Assembly (NCBI GenBank): GCA_039666455.1 | Contig: JAVSLW010000013.1 | Coordinates: 1-44,324, forward strand | Direction of reading: 5' to 3' | DNA: 44,324 bases | From: Methanobacterium sp. | GTDB taxonomy: Archaea > Methanobacteriota > Methanobacteria > Methanobacteriales > Methanobacteriaceae | Shown here: piece after piece, positions 1 through 9,992 of the stretch | How positions within the stretch are numbered: position 1 is the first letter of the stretch | Layout: each line of letters starts with the position of its first letter | Position numbers and translations under genes: made by a program | The notes under the pieces: model-generated | What the model was told of the DNA's origin: nothing | What the model saw: only the letters and a program-made list of their open reading frames with translations | The model's database searches: none

Positions 1-1
1 A

Positions 2-220
2 AACCCAACCCTGGGAACACCAGAAGGAACAGAAATAATGATGGGAGACTCAGAAAAAGTAGGAGCAAGCACAGTGTCAATATGGTACACCGGACCACCA
101 ATAGATCTTGACCTTTTCAGCAATATAAAAGTCACAGGAACATTCAAAAGAAACTCAGACTACAAATACGGCCTATCAGACTACGTAATAGTAACTGACA
201 AAGTAGAAGGAATTAAATAA
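2..220 (+). CDS. C-terminal part of an unrecognised protein (5' end outside window)
   Basis: The reading frame is open from the left edge to the TAA at 218-220, so this is probably the tail of a longer gene and the internal ATG at 38 need not be its start. The visible part alternates hydrophobic and polar residues with many Thr, Ser and Gly, which suggests a beta-rich fold. It contains a TGTFKRNSDYKYGLSDYVIV stretch. I do not recognise the family and assign no function. Codon choice (many ACA, AAA, CCA) looks more uniform than in the genes that follow, which may reflect a different expression class or origin. Confidence 0.45.
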   Translation, partial: NPTLGTPEGTEIMMGDSEKVGASTVSIWYTGPPIDLDLFSNIKVTGTFKRNSDYKYGLSDYVIVTDKVEGIK

Positions 221-249
221 AATTAAACAGGGATACTCAAAAATTCACC

Positions 250-444
250 ATGAAATGCAGTTACGCTGAGATAAACGGTGAAGGAAGAGATGTTTTCAAA
301 TATCCAGTAACAGATAAAGGTAAAATCTCAAAAAAGGGTATAATAAATAATTTTTCGCTTGAAACAGTGTTTTTAAACGGTAAAATTGTGAAAGAATATA
401 GTTTAGATGAAATTAGAGAAAACGCCAGCAGGGGCTTAAAATAA
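250..444 (+). pseudogene. C-terminal relic of nicotinamide phosphoribosyltransferase (NAMPT/NadV family)
   Basis: Only 64 codons are present, yet two stretches look like the end of NAMPT-family enzymes, which make nicotinamide mononucleotide from nicotinamide and PRPP. Residues about 13-30 read DVFKYPVTDKGKISKKG, like the family's VFKDPV.D..KRSKKGRL segment. Residues about 39-59 read TVFLNGKIVKEYSLDEIREN, like the family's C-terminal [20 protein letters not shown]. The family is usually about 450-490 residues, so the catalytic body is missing, and the linker between the two matches is shorter than expected. The resemblance is from memory. A small standalone protein cannot be excluded, but a decayed gene is the simpler reading. 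Confidence 0.55.
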
Positions 445-471
445 AAAATTATGGTGTAGGAGGATGATAAA

Positions 472-846
472 ATGGTTGAAGAAGTAAAAGAACAATCTCA
501 AGTTTTAGAAACTGTTAAAGAACCATCAAGAACTTTAGAATTAGTTCTTGGGATTATGGGCGGATTTTTTGGATTACTTGGAGGCATTGGAGCTGTAATG
601 ATTGGTAGCTTTGGAGAAGCTTTTAATGTGGCTGGTTATTCTGATATAATGATTTCTGGGACAATTGCAATCATTGTGTCAATTACAGGAGTTATAGGGG
701 CTGTAATGGTCAAGAATAAGCCACAAACCGGCGGTATAATAATGATACTAAGTGCAATAATAGGATTCATCTGCATCTTTGTATTTTATATACTGGGAGG
801 TTTCTTCCTGGCACTTGGAGGTGTACTGGCTTTAGTGAGGAAATGA
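472..846 (+). CDS. Small membrane protein, DUF4064-like
   Basis: A 124-residue protein with a charged N-terminus of about 20 residues. Gly-rich hydrophobic segments follow at about 23-45, 57-80 and 86-121, the last long enough for two helices, so three or four membrane spans are likely. The RTLELVLGIMGGFFGLLGG pattern is typical of DUF4064 proteins, which are common in methanobacteria and Firmicutes and have no known function. The ATG is preceded at good distance by GGAGGATGA, supporting this start. The response regulator gene begins 29 bases after its stop, so they may share a transcript. Confidence 0.78.
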   Translation: MVEEVKEQSQVLETVKEPSRTLELVLGIMGGFFGLLGGIGAVMIGSFGEAFNVAGYSDIMISGTIAIIVSITGVIGAVMVKNKPQTGGIIMILSAIIGFICIFVFYILGGFFLALGGVLALVRK

Positions 847-875
847 ATGACCTCATTAAAGAGGAGAATTAAGGA

Positions 876-1247
876 ATGTCCGGTGCAAAAATACTGGTGG
901 TTGAAGATGAGGCCATTTTGATAATGGAACTTCAAGATGGGTTGAGGTCATGGGGTTACAAACCATTTACAGCCACTTCTGGAGAAGAAGCCATTAAAAA
1001 GGCAGCTAAAATAAAACCAGATTTAATCTTAATGGATATCATGTTTAAAGGCGAAATAGATGGAATAGAAGCAGTCCAGCAGATCAATGCCCACCAGGAT
1101 ATTCCAGTAATATATCTTACAGCTCATAGCAGCAATGAAGTATTAGAACGTGCAAAGGCAACAAAGCCACATGCTTATTTGATAAAGCCTTTTAATGAAA
1201 GAGAATTGCAGATTACGATTGAAACAGCTCTAAAAACACAGAAGTAA
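876..1247 (+). CDS. Single-domain response regulator (CheY-like receiver)
   Basis: A 123-residue receiver domain and nothing else. The visible markers are ILVVEDE at the end of strand 1 (acidic pocket E10/D11), the phospho-acceptor D54 in LILMDIMFKG, T82 in IYLTAHS, and the conserved K104 in LIKPF. With no output domain it must act through protein contacts, either as a phosphate shuttle or as an effector of a histidine kinase. Stand-alone receivers with the LMDIMFKGEIDGIEA signature are common in methanobacteria and are often paired with PAS-type kinases. No kinase gene lies in the window. GAGGAGAAT precedes the ATG. Confidence 0.92.
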   Translation: MSGAKILVVEDEAILIMELQDGLRSWGYKPFTATSGEEAIKKAAKIKPDLILMDIMFKGEIDGIEAVQQINAHQDIPVIYLTAHSSNEVLERAKATKPHAYLIKPFNERELQITIETALKTQK

Positions 1248-1267
1248 AAAATTAGGAGTTTAATAAA

Positions 1268-2329
1268 GTGGATTCGTTAATGGGTAAATATTTATCAACT
1301 CTGGAATTTGGACAGATACAGGAATTTGGAGAAATGTCCGTTATTCCACTATTTAAAAAAGAAAATCATGCGCTTAATTATCTTACATTACAGGAAGCCC
1401 TGGATAATGGACAGATACAGGAATTTGGGGAAATGTCCATTATTCCACTATTTAAAAAAGAAAATCATGCGCTTAATTATCTTACATTACAGGAAGCCCT
1501 GGATAAGGATCTCCTGATTATAACAGAAAAAGATCATGGAGGTTCAGTACCTGAATTAAAGGTCGTAAACAAAGCGGAAATACCTGTTCTGCTCCTTGAT
1601 GGTGAAGAAATTATCGGTGCAAAGCAAAATCGGATAATAAATACAACAATACTACTTAAAGAACAGTCCGAAACCATTATTCCAGTTAGCTGCACAGAAA
1701 GCGGAAGATGGTCCTATACTTCAGCAGAATTTGCAGATTCAGATACAGTTGCTTCTTCTAAAATCAGAAAGAAAAAATCAGCCTCTGTTAGAGAATCTCT
1801 CAAAACTTTTGGCGAATTTCGGTCAGAACAAGGCGCTATTTGGGAGGGTATTGAAGAAATGCACTGCTATGCAGCAACCACAGAAACTGAGTCACCTACA
1901 AGAGCTATGAAAAACATTTATGAATCTAAAGATAAAAACCTTGAAGAATATTTAGAAGCATTTAAACCATTGGATGGACAAAAAGGCATATTTGTATTTA
2001 TAAACGGAGATATAACAGGCTTTGATATTTTTTCACTGGAATCAACATATAAAAAATTCCATAAAAAGTTAATTAAAAGCTATAGCATAGATGCAATCTT
2101 ACAGGAAAACTATAAAGATGTTATAGCCAAAAATAGGGTTGAAAGAGCCAGAAATTTCATTAAAAATATCACAGAATGCGAGGAAAGCGTACACAAATCA
2201 GTAGGATATGGCTGGGACTGCAGATATAAAAGCAAATCCTTGATCGGCTCTTCTCTTTTATACCAGGACCAGATTATCCATGCAACCTTTTTTGAAAACG
2301 AAAACATCAGTAAAGAAGAAATAGTATAA
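1268..2329 (+). CDS. ARPP-1 family protein (DUF6569-like) with an internal duplication
   Basis: A 353-residue soluble protein starting at GTG 1268, eight or nine bases after AGGAG. An ATG four codons in is the alternative. The segments VPVLLLDGEEIIGAKQNRI, SCTESGRWSY and the C-terminal FINGDITGFDIF match my memory of ARPP-1 (DUF6569) proteins. These were named for association with ADP-ribosyl-glycohydrolase/phosphatase neighbourhoods and have no proven activity. The oddity is a 33-residue segment, GQIQEFGEMS through LTLQEALD, present twice in a row near the N-terminus and differing only at V/I and at the final N/K. The family normally has one copy, so the protein is about 33 residues too long. 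Confidence 0.68.
   Translation: MDSLMGKYLSTLEFGQIQEFGEMSVIPLFKKENHALNYLTLQEALDNGQIQEFGEMSIIPLFKKENHALNYLTLQEALDKDLLIITEKDHGGSVPELKVVNKAEIPVLLLDGEEIIGAKQNRIINTTILLKEQSETIIPVSCTESGRWSYTSAEFADSDTVASSKIRKKKSASVRESLKTFGEFRSEQGAIWEGIEEMHCYAATTETESPTRAMKNIYESKDKNLEEYLEAFKPLDGQKGIFVFINGDITGFDIFSLESTYKKFHKKLIKSYSIDAILQENYKDVIAKNRVERARNFIKNITECEESVHKSVGYGWDCRYKSKSLIGSSLLYQDQIIHATFFENENISKEEIV
1309..1506 (+). repeat. Tandem 99-bp direct duplication inside the ARPP-1 gene
   Basis: Bases 1309-1407 and 1408-1506 are two head-to-tail copies that I see differing at only two positions (A/G in the GGA/GGG Gly codon, G/A in the Val/Ile codon). The unit is 33 codons long and keeps the reading frame, so the protein simply carries the segment twice. 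The near identity points to a recent slip or unequal exchange. Confidence 0.97.
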
Positions 2330-2528
2330 TAAGTGAGTTTCAAGGCAAACCCATGATTTTTTATTAATTACAATGAATCTACTGTAAATACATACAAATG
2401 CCGATATCCACATCACAAAAAGATATTACCAATAAAAGAATTTTTATAAACATTTATATATTTGAAAAATCCATTAACCCATAGAAAAGAATAAAAAATG
2501 CCCCAATAAGATGAGGCAGGGAAATAAA
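2330..2528 (+). promoter_or_regulatory. Intergenic region with likely promoter of the cas operon
   Basis: No gene is visible in this 199-base gap. At 2441-2462 there are two overlapping archaeal TATA-like tracts, TTTTTATAAA and TTTATATATT, preceded by a purine-rich AATAAAAGAA that could serve as a BRE. Initiation would fall near 2475-2490, just ahead of the cas6 relic. All genes from here to 13886 lie on this strand with short gaps or overlaps, so this is the best candidate promoter for the whole effector operon, including the TPR genes. This is inference from spacing and composition. Confidence 0.55.
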
Positions 2529-2729
<201 letters not shown>

Positions 2730-2730
2730 A

Positions 2731-4812
2731 TTGGAAACTCGTGCAATAACAGAAGAAGAGTTCAAAAGGATAGTTGAACACTGCAATAGAGAATTAATTC
2801 AAAAACCTGAGGATCCTGAAAACTGGACAAGGAAAGGAATGGCTTTAAATGGCCTTAATAGGCATCAAGAAGCAATAGAAAGTTTTAAAAAAGCGCTTGA
2901 ACTGGATCCAGATTTTGATTGGGCCCTTAATAATATTGGGCATGCTTTATTTGCAGCAGGTGAATATGAAGAGTGTTTAAAATACATGGATAGAGCGCTG
3001 GATAAAAATCCTACAGATAGAGTGTTATGGAACAATAAGGCCTTCTATTTATCCGCAATGGGAAGATATGCGGAAGCTGTGGAAATTTTTGACAGAATTA
3101 TTGATGATGCAGATGATAAAATATATATTTTGAGGGAAAAGTGCTTCTGTCTTCTTAAAATGGAAAATTATGATGAATTGGCCAAATGTGCACAGGAAAT
3201 ACTGGATATAAAACCTGAAAACATTGAAGCTCTGGTCTGGAGAGGATTCAGCCTTATTGAAGAGGATAAAAATGAAGCCATGAAATGCCTTCAAAAAGCT
3301 ATAGAAATTGATGATGAATGTTTCTATGCATGGATATTCTCTGGAACAGCTTATGCCACATATGGACAATATGGGGAAGCACTTAAGTTCTATGATAAAG
3401 GGTTGCAATTAAATCCTGAAGATAGCCGTACATTACTTTTAAAGGCCAGAACGTTATATGAAATAGGTAAATTAGATGAATCTCTGGAATTTTTTGATAA
3501 ATCAATAGAAATAAAATCTACAGTTCCAGAAGCTCATTATAGAAAAGGTCTTGCATTATATGATCTTGGAAGATACTCTGAATCTCTCCAATCATACAAT
3601 AATGCTCTGAAACTTGCTGAAAATGATATTGGAATAATTTATCGTAAAGCTGATGTTCTTCATAAGCTTGGTAGATATGAAGAAGAAATGAACACTTATG
3701 ATGAGATAATAAAGCTCAATCCTGAATTTTTAAATGCATATACTGATAAAGGAGCTACTTTAATTGAACTTGGAAGATTTGAAGAAGGTATGGAATATTT
3801 TGACAACGCTTTGAGGATAGATCCAAATGCCATTTACCCCCTGATGAACAAATCATCTATTTTCATGCATTTAGAAATGTGGGAAGACGCACTTTCCTGT
3901 TTAGATAAAGTTTTAAAGATTTCACCAGAATTTATGGATGCCCTATTTTTTAAAGGAAAAACACTTCAAAAAATGGGAGACTATGGAGAATCCTTAAAGT
4001 ATGTGGATGAAGTTTTAAAAAGAGAACCCGAGCACGTTGGAGCATTGCTTTTAAAGGGAATTGCACTTTCAAATCTTGACAAACATTTAGAAGCACTGCA
4101 GATGCTGAATAAAGTTATTAATACTGATCCTAATAATCGGGAAGCATTATATTATAAGGGAAGAAGTGAAATGAACCTGGCAAAACTTGAAGATGCGCTT
4201 AACACATTTAAAACAGTTTTAAAGACATATCCTGATGATGGCGTGGCTTTACTTTCTCAGGGGATAATATTAAAGCTTTATAATAAATGTGAAGAGGCGA
4301 TAGATAGTTTTGATAAAGCTCTAAAACAGATGCCTGATAATGAGAGTATCTGGATAGATAGAGGTCAATGCTTAGGAGTACTTAATAGACCTCAAGAAGC
4401 GCTTGAATCATTCAACGAAGCCTTGAAATTGAATCCAATGAATCGAGAAGCACTTTACTATAAAGGAATAGCTTTAAGGCAATTGGAAAGATATGATGAA
4501 TCTACCAAAAGCTTCCAAAAAGTTTTGAATGAAAATCCACAACAGATTGACGTGTTGTTTCAGATAGGAATTAATTTTCTGGAATTAGATGAATATTCCC
4601 TGGCAATTAAGTATTTTGATAGTATTTTAGATAATAATTCTTACTTGGTGCCTACCTGGATAGAGAAAGGAAGATGTTTGGGTTTAATGGGGAGACCAGA
4701 GGAAGCTTTAGAATGTTTTGAAAAAGTTCTGGAAATTGAACCAGATAATGAAGCTGCTATAAATCTTAAAAAGATAAGTTTGGACATCATTAATCAAAAT
4801 AAAGGCATATAG
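2731..4812 (+). CDS. Large tetratricopeptide-repeat (TPR) protein, 693 aa
   Basis: Almost the whole chain is consecutive 34-residue TPR units with the A..G..L....Y.EAL..FD.AL...P consensus, roughly 18-20 repeats, which would form a long superhelical scaffold. I see no signal peptide, membrane segment or catalytic domain. The likely start is TTG 2731, which begins just after the cas6-relic stop. GAGGG lies upstream, and the next gene also starts with TTG. The gene is co-directional with the cas operon and separated from the second TPR gene by 11 bases. The ends of the two TPR proteins match (LKKISLDIINQ and LKDIALNFINQ), so they are probably tandem paralogues. TPR proteins are abundant in methanogens. 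A CRISPR role is suggested only by position. Confidence 0.9.
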   Translation: METRAITEEEFKRIVEHCNRELIQKPEDPENWTRKGMALNGLNRHQEAIESFKKALELDPDFDWALNNIGHALFAAGEYEECLKYMDRALDKNPTDRVLWNNKAFYLSAMGRYAEAVEIFDRIIDDADDKIYILREKCFCLLKMENYDELAKCAQEILDIKPENIEALVWRGFSLIEEDKNEAMKCLQKAIEIDDECFYAWIFSGTAYATYGQYGEALKFYDKGLQLNPEDSRTLLLKARTLYEIGKLDESLEFFDKSIEIKSTVPEAHYRKGLALYDLGRYSESLQSYNNALKLAENDIGIIYRKADVLHKLGRYEEEMNTYDEIIKLNPEFLNAYTDKGATLIELGRFEEGMEYFDNALRIDPNAIYPLMNKSSIFMHLEMWEDALSCLDKVLKISPEFMDALFFKGKTLQKMGDYGESLKYVDEVLKREPEHVGALLLKGIALSNLDKHLEALQMLNKVINTDPNNREALYYKGRSEMNLAKLEDALNTFKTVLKTYPDDGVALLSQGIILKLYNKCEEAIDSFDKALKQMPDNESIWIDRGQCLGVLNRPQEALESFNEALKLNPMNREALYYKGIALRQLERYDESTKSFQKVLNENPQQIDVLFQIGINFLELDEYSLAIKYFDSILDNNSYLVPTWIEKGRCLGLMGRPEEALECFEKVLEIEPDNEAAINLKKISLDIINQNKGI

Positions 4813-4823
4813 GAAGGATTGAA

Positions 4824-5802
4824 TTGGAAAAGGGCGAGAAACTACAAAAAACAGTTGAAGATATAGACCAGAAACTGAAAAAAGATCCTGGAAACGCTGA
4901 ATTATGGAGCCATAAAGGATTGCTCATGATGTATTTAAATTCAAATGAAGAAGCTCTCCATTGCTTTGATGAATCCCTGAAATTAGACCCTGGACATGCA
5001 ATGGCTGCGGGTAGTAAGGGCATTGCTTTATCCAACTTAAATCGCCATGATGAAGCTCTTGAAGCTTTTGATAATGCTATTGAAATAAATCCTGATGATT
5101 GTGATATATATTTTGGTAAAGGGAGCTCTCTTGTAGCTTTAGGGGATTGTAAAAGTGCTTTAAAATATTATGAACAGGCTATCAGGCTTAATGGGGATTA
5201 TGAAGTTGCCTGGATTGAAAAAGCCACATGCCTTGGATTTTTAGGAAAATATCAAGAGGCGCTGGAATCTATAAACAGTGCATTGGAAATAAATCCTGAA
5301 AATCCTCATGCAATGTATCTTAAAGGAGTACTTCTAAGGCAACTGGGACAATACGAAGAATCAATTGATTGCATGGAATGGGTTTTGAAAAACGACCCCC
5401 CAAATAGTTTGATGGCATTTGATCAGATAGGACGCAGCTTACAGAGAATGGAAAAATATGATGAGTCTGTAGAAGCTTTTGATAAGGCCTTAGAAATAGA
5501 TCCAGATGTAACATCTGTTTTAAGGGAGAAAGGAAAATCACTGGGGATGTCAGGCAGAGATAGTGAGGCCTTGGAGTGTTTTAATAAAATTCTGGAAATG
5601 GATCCAGGGAATGAAGAGGGTAAGTATTTAAAAGATATTGCCTTGAATTTTATTAACCAAAAATACACTGTAAATGTATATATAGGCGAAAAAATGTTGC
5701 GCATACCAGAAATTAAAGGAAGGGAAATCGCAATAGGTATTGGTAAGCATTTTATGGAATATATGAACGGTGAAGGTTTTGAAATAATTGAGGAAAAAGA
5801 AA

Positions 5803-5813
<11 letters not shown>
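4824..5813 (+). CDS. TPR protein with a short unique C-terminal domain, 329 aa
   Basis: About eight TPR units (residues about 10-270) are followed by about 55 residues of different character, YTVNVYIGEKMLRIPEIKGR to the end, which look like a small alpha/beta tail. The start is TTG 4824, preceded at good spacing by AGGAAGG. The last 11 bases overlap the start of intact cas6 (ATG 5803), so translation of the two is probably coupled. That is the strongest local argument that the TPR pair belongs to the cas transcript. Known TPR function is protein-protein contact, and I see nothing that names a partner. Confidence 0.9.
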
Positions 5814-6518
<705 letters not shown>

Positions 6519-6522
<4 letters not shown>

Positions 6523-8384
6523 CCATGGTAGAAAATCGTGAAAATGTTTTAGAAGAAGAAATTATTGGAGAAAATAATGTTAATGTTCCTGAACTTCAAT
6601 TTACAGGTAATTGGTTCATTGATGCGGGAATTTTGGGCTTTGTAAATTTAATGGAAAAAATATATGGATGGAATTTGGATGAACTTAAAAACAGGACAAA
6701 AGAAAACCCTGAATTAATTTATTATGGATATTTTCCATTTGCTTATGTATCTAACAGTCTTTATCTGAATGATGAAATTCAATATGCGATTGATGAACTT
6801 GAAAATAGCTTATCAGAAAGAGAATTCGAGTCTTCTGAAGATATATTTAATTTTGTTTGGGAAAATCATATTTCCAAGATAGCAGAAGATAAATGGAAAT
6901 TAAATAAAATGAAAAAATTATTGCAAGTACAAGATGCTTATAATAAAAAAGGAGAAGTTAAACCTGATTTTAATGATAAAAATTATCTTGAATTGGTAGA
7001 TAAGCGAGAAAAACTAATTAATATTTTAATTTCAGAAAATCAAGATGAATTAAAGAAACTTTTAAACAAAAGAGGTAAGATTGAATCATTAAAATATGAG
7101 GATATTGAACAACTAGAACAATTAGATTTAGATAATGTCAGTGAAACTTTCACTAGCAACGTAAAGAATCTTAAAGAAAGTAATTTAGAGCTTAAGTTTT
7201 ATCTTAGTAAAACTTGGAATAATGAAATTGTTGGCAATCCAAGTATTATTGAAGAAAAATCTAAATTTTATAGAATTCCTTTATACAGTGGATTTTATGG
7301 TAATTTTGTATTTTTTAACAATTCTTATGGGTACTACAAACAAAAAAACGGATTTTACAATCTTATAAGTTTTAAAGTTGAAGAAGAGGCCATAATGAGC
7401 AAAATAGATAAAACAATAAATAAATTTATGGCATCTGAAGACAAGTTTTCTAATATTTCATATACTACTTTCTCAACTGAGATGTTTAGGGAGTCAATGC
7501 CTTTTTTATTTGTTTATTTTTTATGTTTTTCTAATGTATTTGAGTATTTTAGAGGAATTGGATATACTTTATTTTATTCAAATGATTTGAACTTCACCTA
7601 TGAGCTCAATAAACGATTGAAATCTAAAAAATCTAAAATTGATGACTCAAATTCTCTTTTTAGAGTTACATGGCAGGAAATAATTGATCTTGTTATTGAA
7701 TTTAAGTCTCAATGGAGTCTAGAAAACTTGTATGTGATTAAATACCAGAAGTTAGATAATAGAGCCCAAAATGGTATTGAGTATATAGGCATCCCTAAAC
7801 TTCAAGCAATGGTAATTATAGATGATCAAATAAGAAAATCTTTAAATAAGAACCTTCAAATAAGAGGAGGCGATAATTCAAAATGGATTTGGTTAATTGA
7901 AGAATTCATAAGAAGTAAACCTCTTTTCCCTCATGTTTTAAATCATTTAGTGGAAAGAGTTAAAAACAAAATTAAAAAAGGAAATAAAAAAACATTGCTT
8001 TACTCTCTTGCCGTCGATGCTCAAATAAGGACATTAAAAAGAAATTCACAAAAAAGTCTATTTGAACCGAATTTTTTCCAAGAATATGAAGATATAGTTT
8101 TTCAGATTAAAGAAAGTAATAAATGGATGAATTTAGCATCTAAAAATACATACAAAGTTTTTTCAAGTGATAATAAAGATAAAATCATTCATAGACTTGT
8201 CACAACGATAAAAAAGCAGAATAAACATGCATTTATGAATATTATTTTAAAAGCATTACTTGAGGAAAGAAAAAAGGATCCTAAAACCGTTAAATACATA
8301 AATGACTATCTTTTTAATAATATAATTCAAAATGAGACTAATTGGCAAAACTATGCTCTTGCAATAGTTGTTGGTTTGTTATAG
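6519..8384 (+). CDS. cas8b: Cas8b-type large subunit of Cascade (Cst1-like)
   Basis: A 621-residue protein between cas6 and cas7, where the type I-B large subunit belongs. The N-terminal LQFTGNWFIDAGILGFVNLM resembles the FTGN.FVDAG start of Cst1/Cas8b1 proteins. The large subunit recognises the PAM and holds the 5' handle of the crRNA. The Cst1 family was originally noted for paired CxxC motifs, but this protein has a single cysteine (in YFLCFSN), so the zinc-binding motif is absent. The start overlaps the cas6 stop by four bases (ATGA), with another in-frame ATG two codons later. The middle is Lys/Glu/Asn-rich and poorly conserved in appearance, as usual for Cas8. Confidence 0.8.
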
Positions 8385-8396
8385 GGGGTGTAAAAG

Positions 8397-8738
8397 TTGG
8401 AAAATTTGGAAGTGAAAAAAGAAACTAAAAGATCTTTATCACAGAAAGATCTCTGGAAAATAAAAGAATATACTCATAATGCCTTTAATAAAATCGGATC
8501 TGATAATTACCGGCAAAAAATAGTTTATAATCTGCTAAATACGACTAAAACTAGTAATCAATCTGAATTTTTTTCTATTCTTTTGAGAACATTAAATGCT
8601 CAAAAATCTGACGAAAATGTTAAAGAGCTATCTGACAAATTACAAGAAATTTACCCTTTAACATCGAAAAACTTTGAAAATGTTGCTTATTCAATTATTA
8701 TGGGAATAATGGCTGTTAAATCTGATGGAGGCGATTAA
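8397..8738 (+). CDS. Small helical protein between cas8 and cas7, candidate Cas11 small subunit
   Basis: A 113-residue, mostly helical, basic-acidic protein with no cysteine. It starts at TTG 8397, shortly after a strong GGGGGTG site, and ends within the ribosome-site region of cas7. The pattern NLLNTTKTSNQSEFFSILLR and the hydrophobic end ENVAYSIIMGIMAVK resemble small-subunit (Cas11) or Cas8 C-terminal helical domains. In many type I-B systems Cas11 comes from an internal start inside cas8; a separate gene at this place would be the freestanding version. The assignment rests on size, helicity and position. Confidence 0.55.
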   Translation: MENLEVKKETKRSLSQKDLWKIKEYTHNAFNKIGSDNYRQKIVYNLLNTTKTSNQSEFFSILLRTLNAQKSDENVKELSDKLQEIYPLTSKNFENVAYSIIMGIMAVKSDGGD

Positions 8739-8739
8739 A

Positions 8740-9981
8740 ATGGGAAAATATATAGTTATGGATATTGTATTCTATGGAAACTCTTTAAACTACGACCAAG
8801 GAAGTGGGAATTACCAAGAGCTTAAAAAAATAACAAAATGGGATGGAAGGCAATATACACTGGTAAGTAGGTATGCTCTGAGATATAGCTTACTTGAAAC
8901 TGCTAGAAAAGCTAGTTTATGGAGTTTAGCCGAAGAAAAAAATTTAACGGCATCTGGAAGTGGAGATAAAAAGGTTATTCAGCCTGCAGTAGATTTTCTT
9001 TTATCAGGTGAGCTTCTTGAATATCCTGAATTTGATTTATTTGGATATCTAATTACAGACCCTCAAAATTTTAGGACTGCTCCTGTAAAAATCGATCATG
9101 CGGTTTCAATGACTCCTTTCAATTATGATGCTCTGTTTAATGCAAATCTTGGACTTGCTAACAGGATGAGGAAAAAATTTGGAGATATGAAGCCTAATCC
9201 ATTCACATCCGAAGAACATGAGACTTTTTATCAATATTCTGTTGTTATAGATATTGAAAATATAGGTGAAACAGAAGTCTACATTAAAAAAGATTCGGAA
9301 ATTAACTTTAAAAATGAAAAATGGAAAATAGAAGACATTGAAGATGGAGAAAAAATTATTTTTAAGCTTAAAAAGGGTAAAAAGCAGGATGAAATTATCC
9401 AAAGTGATAATATCGAAAAATTAGAATTAATAAATCCTAATGATGATTTAACCATAATAAAATATGGATTGAAAAAGAATTCTAATGATTCAGTAGAAAA
9501 AAGAATTTATCAGCTCATAAAAACAATATTAAACCTTAAAAGAGGTATAAAAGGAAGAGAAGAAGATCTTACGCCTAAAGTAATGATTTTGGGCATTTAT
9601 GAAGATAATTTTTATAAAACTTACAAAGATAAAATCACTCTTCTAGATGAGTACGTAGAGGAAGAGTATGACGAAATAGAAGAGTCTAAACTCGAAAATG
9701 GTGGAAAAATAGTAAAGGTTAGGCACAAAACAACCAAAAGCAGGAAACCAACTTTTGAAATTAATGGCGTAAACAGTGCCCCTGAATTAATAGATGAAAA
9801 AAGAATCTTTGAATGTATAAATCACCTGTTTAGAGATAAAACAAACTCTCAAGAAGAAGCATCAGAAAAAGAGGGAAAAATTACTCATGATGAAGAGTCT
9901 ATTCAAAAGGAATGTGAAGAAGTAACTGTATTTTACGATCCAAGCATTGAAGTAGAAATAAAAAATAGTAAGGAAAAATAG
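8740..9981 (+). CDS. cas7: Cas7 backbone subunit of Cascade (Cst2/DevR family)
   Basis: Cas7 forms the helical backbone along the crRNA spacer. The N-terminus KYIVMDIVFYGNSLNYDQG, followed by TLVSRYALRYSLLETA and later MTPFNYDALFNANLGLANRM, is typical of the Cst2/DevR branch. I place the start at ATG 8740, because GGAGG lies seven bases before it and the previous gene's stop is at 8736-8738. An ATG at 8725 would overlap that gene. The 413-residue product is longer than the roughly 300-350 usual for the family. The extra length is a Lys/Glu-rich middle (about 180-320) and an acidic tail. Confidence 0.9.
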   Translation: MGKYIVMDIVFYGNSLNYDQGSGNYQELKKITKWDGRQYTLVSRYALRYSLLETARKASLWSLAEEKNLTASGSGDKKVIQPAVDFLLSGELLEYPEFDLFGYLITDPQNFRTAPVKIDHAVSMTPFNYDALFNANLGLANRMRKKFGDMKPNPFTSEEHETFYQYSVVIDIENIGETEVYIKKDSEINFKNEKWKIEDIEDGEKIIFKLKKGKKQDEIIQSDNIEKLELINPNDDLTIIKYGLKKNSNDSVEKRIYQLIKTILNLKRGIKGREEDLTPKVMILGIYEDNFYKTYKDKITLLDEYVEEEYDEIEESKLENGGKIVKVRHKTTKSRKPTFEINGVNSAPELIDEKRIFECINHLFRDKTNSQEEASEKEGKITHDEESIQKECEEVTVFYDPSIEVEIKNSKEK

Positions 9982-9992
9982 GTGATTGCCAT

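Noticed and set aside
3049..3408. Opposite-strand frame within the TPR gene
   Set aside because: It is a shadow of the strongly coding TPR frame and has no start signals.
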